From positions 31,155,962 to 31,219,961 of the forward strand of contig NC_091929.1 in assembly GCF_041260155.1 (NCBI RefSeq): a stretch of DNA of 64,000 bases. Reading direction: 5' to 3'. The position numbers and the translations under genes are program-made. Under the pieces are notes generated by a model that was not told the origin of the DNA, did no database searches, and saw only the letters and a list, made by a program, of their open reading frames with translations. This stretch comes from Ptychodera flava. Its lineage: Eukaryota; Hemichordata; Enteropneusta; Ptychoderidae. This document shows positions 63,958 through 64,000 of the stretch, in pieces; position 1 is the first letter of the stretch; the number at the start of each line of letters is the position of its first letter.

Positions 63958-64000
63958 TTAATGCACCCTTTGGTATTTTCCGGATTTTCGCCAATTATTA
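63958..64000 (+). mobile_element. start of another copy of the 0.7-kb TIR-family sequence
   Basis: TTTTCCGGATTTTCGCCAAT at the window edge matches TTTTCGGATTTTCGACAATT at 61,841 and the corresponding place in 49,086-49,125. Truncated by the window. Confidence 0.45.

Overview
The window is eukaryotic DNA: genes are split by GT-AG introns, AT-rich intergenic sequence is full of GA, TC, TA and TATC microsatellites, and LINEs, MITEs, foldback elements and a decayed Ty3/gypsy copy are present. The content fits a marine invertebrate, perhaps a non-vertebrate deuterostome, but no sequence here proves the phylum. There is no prokaryotic operon, CRISPR array or recognisable tRNA or rRNA gene.

The main content is a tandem array of concentrative nucleoside transporter genes (CNT, SLC28 family), all on the minus strand. 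Copy 1 (about 6.4-15.4 kb) is broken: a stop in exon 3, no detectable exon 4, an 8-bp deletion in exon 8 and a lost key glutamate. Copy 2 (about 23.0-33.1 kb) and copy 3 (about 37.0-53.1 kb) keep ten matching coding exons with identical phases and lengths (63, 138, 284, 142, 192, 162, 263, 169, 177, 181 bp), open throughout, giving a transporter of about 600 residues with the CNT signature GxKxxxNEFVAY. Copies 2 and 3 lie in a segmental tandem duplication: unit A about 20,628-33,290 and unit B about 33,622-53,260. Unit B is longer because it gained a 1-kb block in its 3' flank, a 211-bp MITE, a 3.9-kb block holding a decayed gypsy element, a 2.1-kb intron-1 block and a 5'-truncated LINE.

Right of copy 3 the duplicated sequence turns round. 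Exon 1 and much of intron 1 recur on the plus strand from 55,752 to about 61,905, making a large inverted repeat around a 2.7-kb spacer. The right arm carries an orphan CNT exon 1 (55,775-55,837) head to head with copy 3, and is interrupted by a 1.69-kb insert with tyrosine-recombinase (Crypton-like) remains and by a nested pair of DNA transposons whose core encodes a Walker A (GQAGTGKS) fragment. No further CNT exon is visible to the right edge, so a fourth divergent gene beyond the window is possible but unproved.

Elsewhere there are a LINE reverse transcriptase fragment between copies 1 and 2, a 2-kb element built of about 146-bp repeats each carrying a POU octamer, a family of at least nine 300-370-bp MITEs sharing a CAAAATGGCCGCCAT core, a candidate alternative CNT first exon at 18.65 kb, and a small possible secreted protein ORF at 1.7-1.9 kb. 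The first 6 kb and the last 2 kb hold nothing else I can name.
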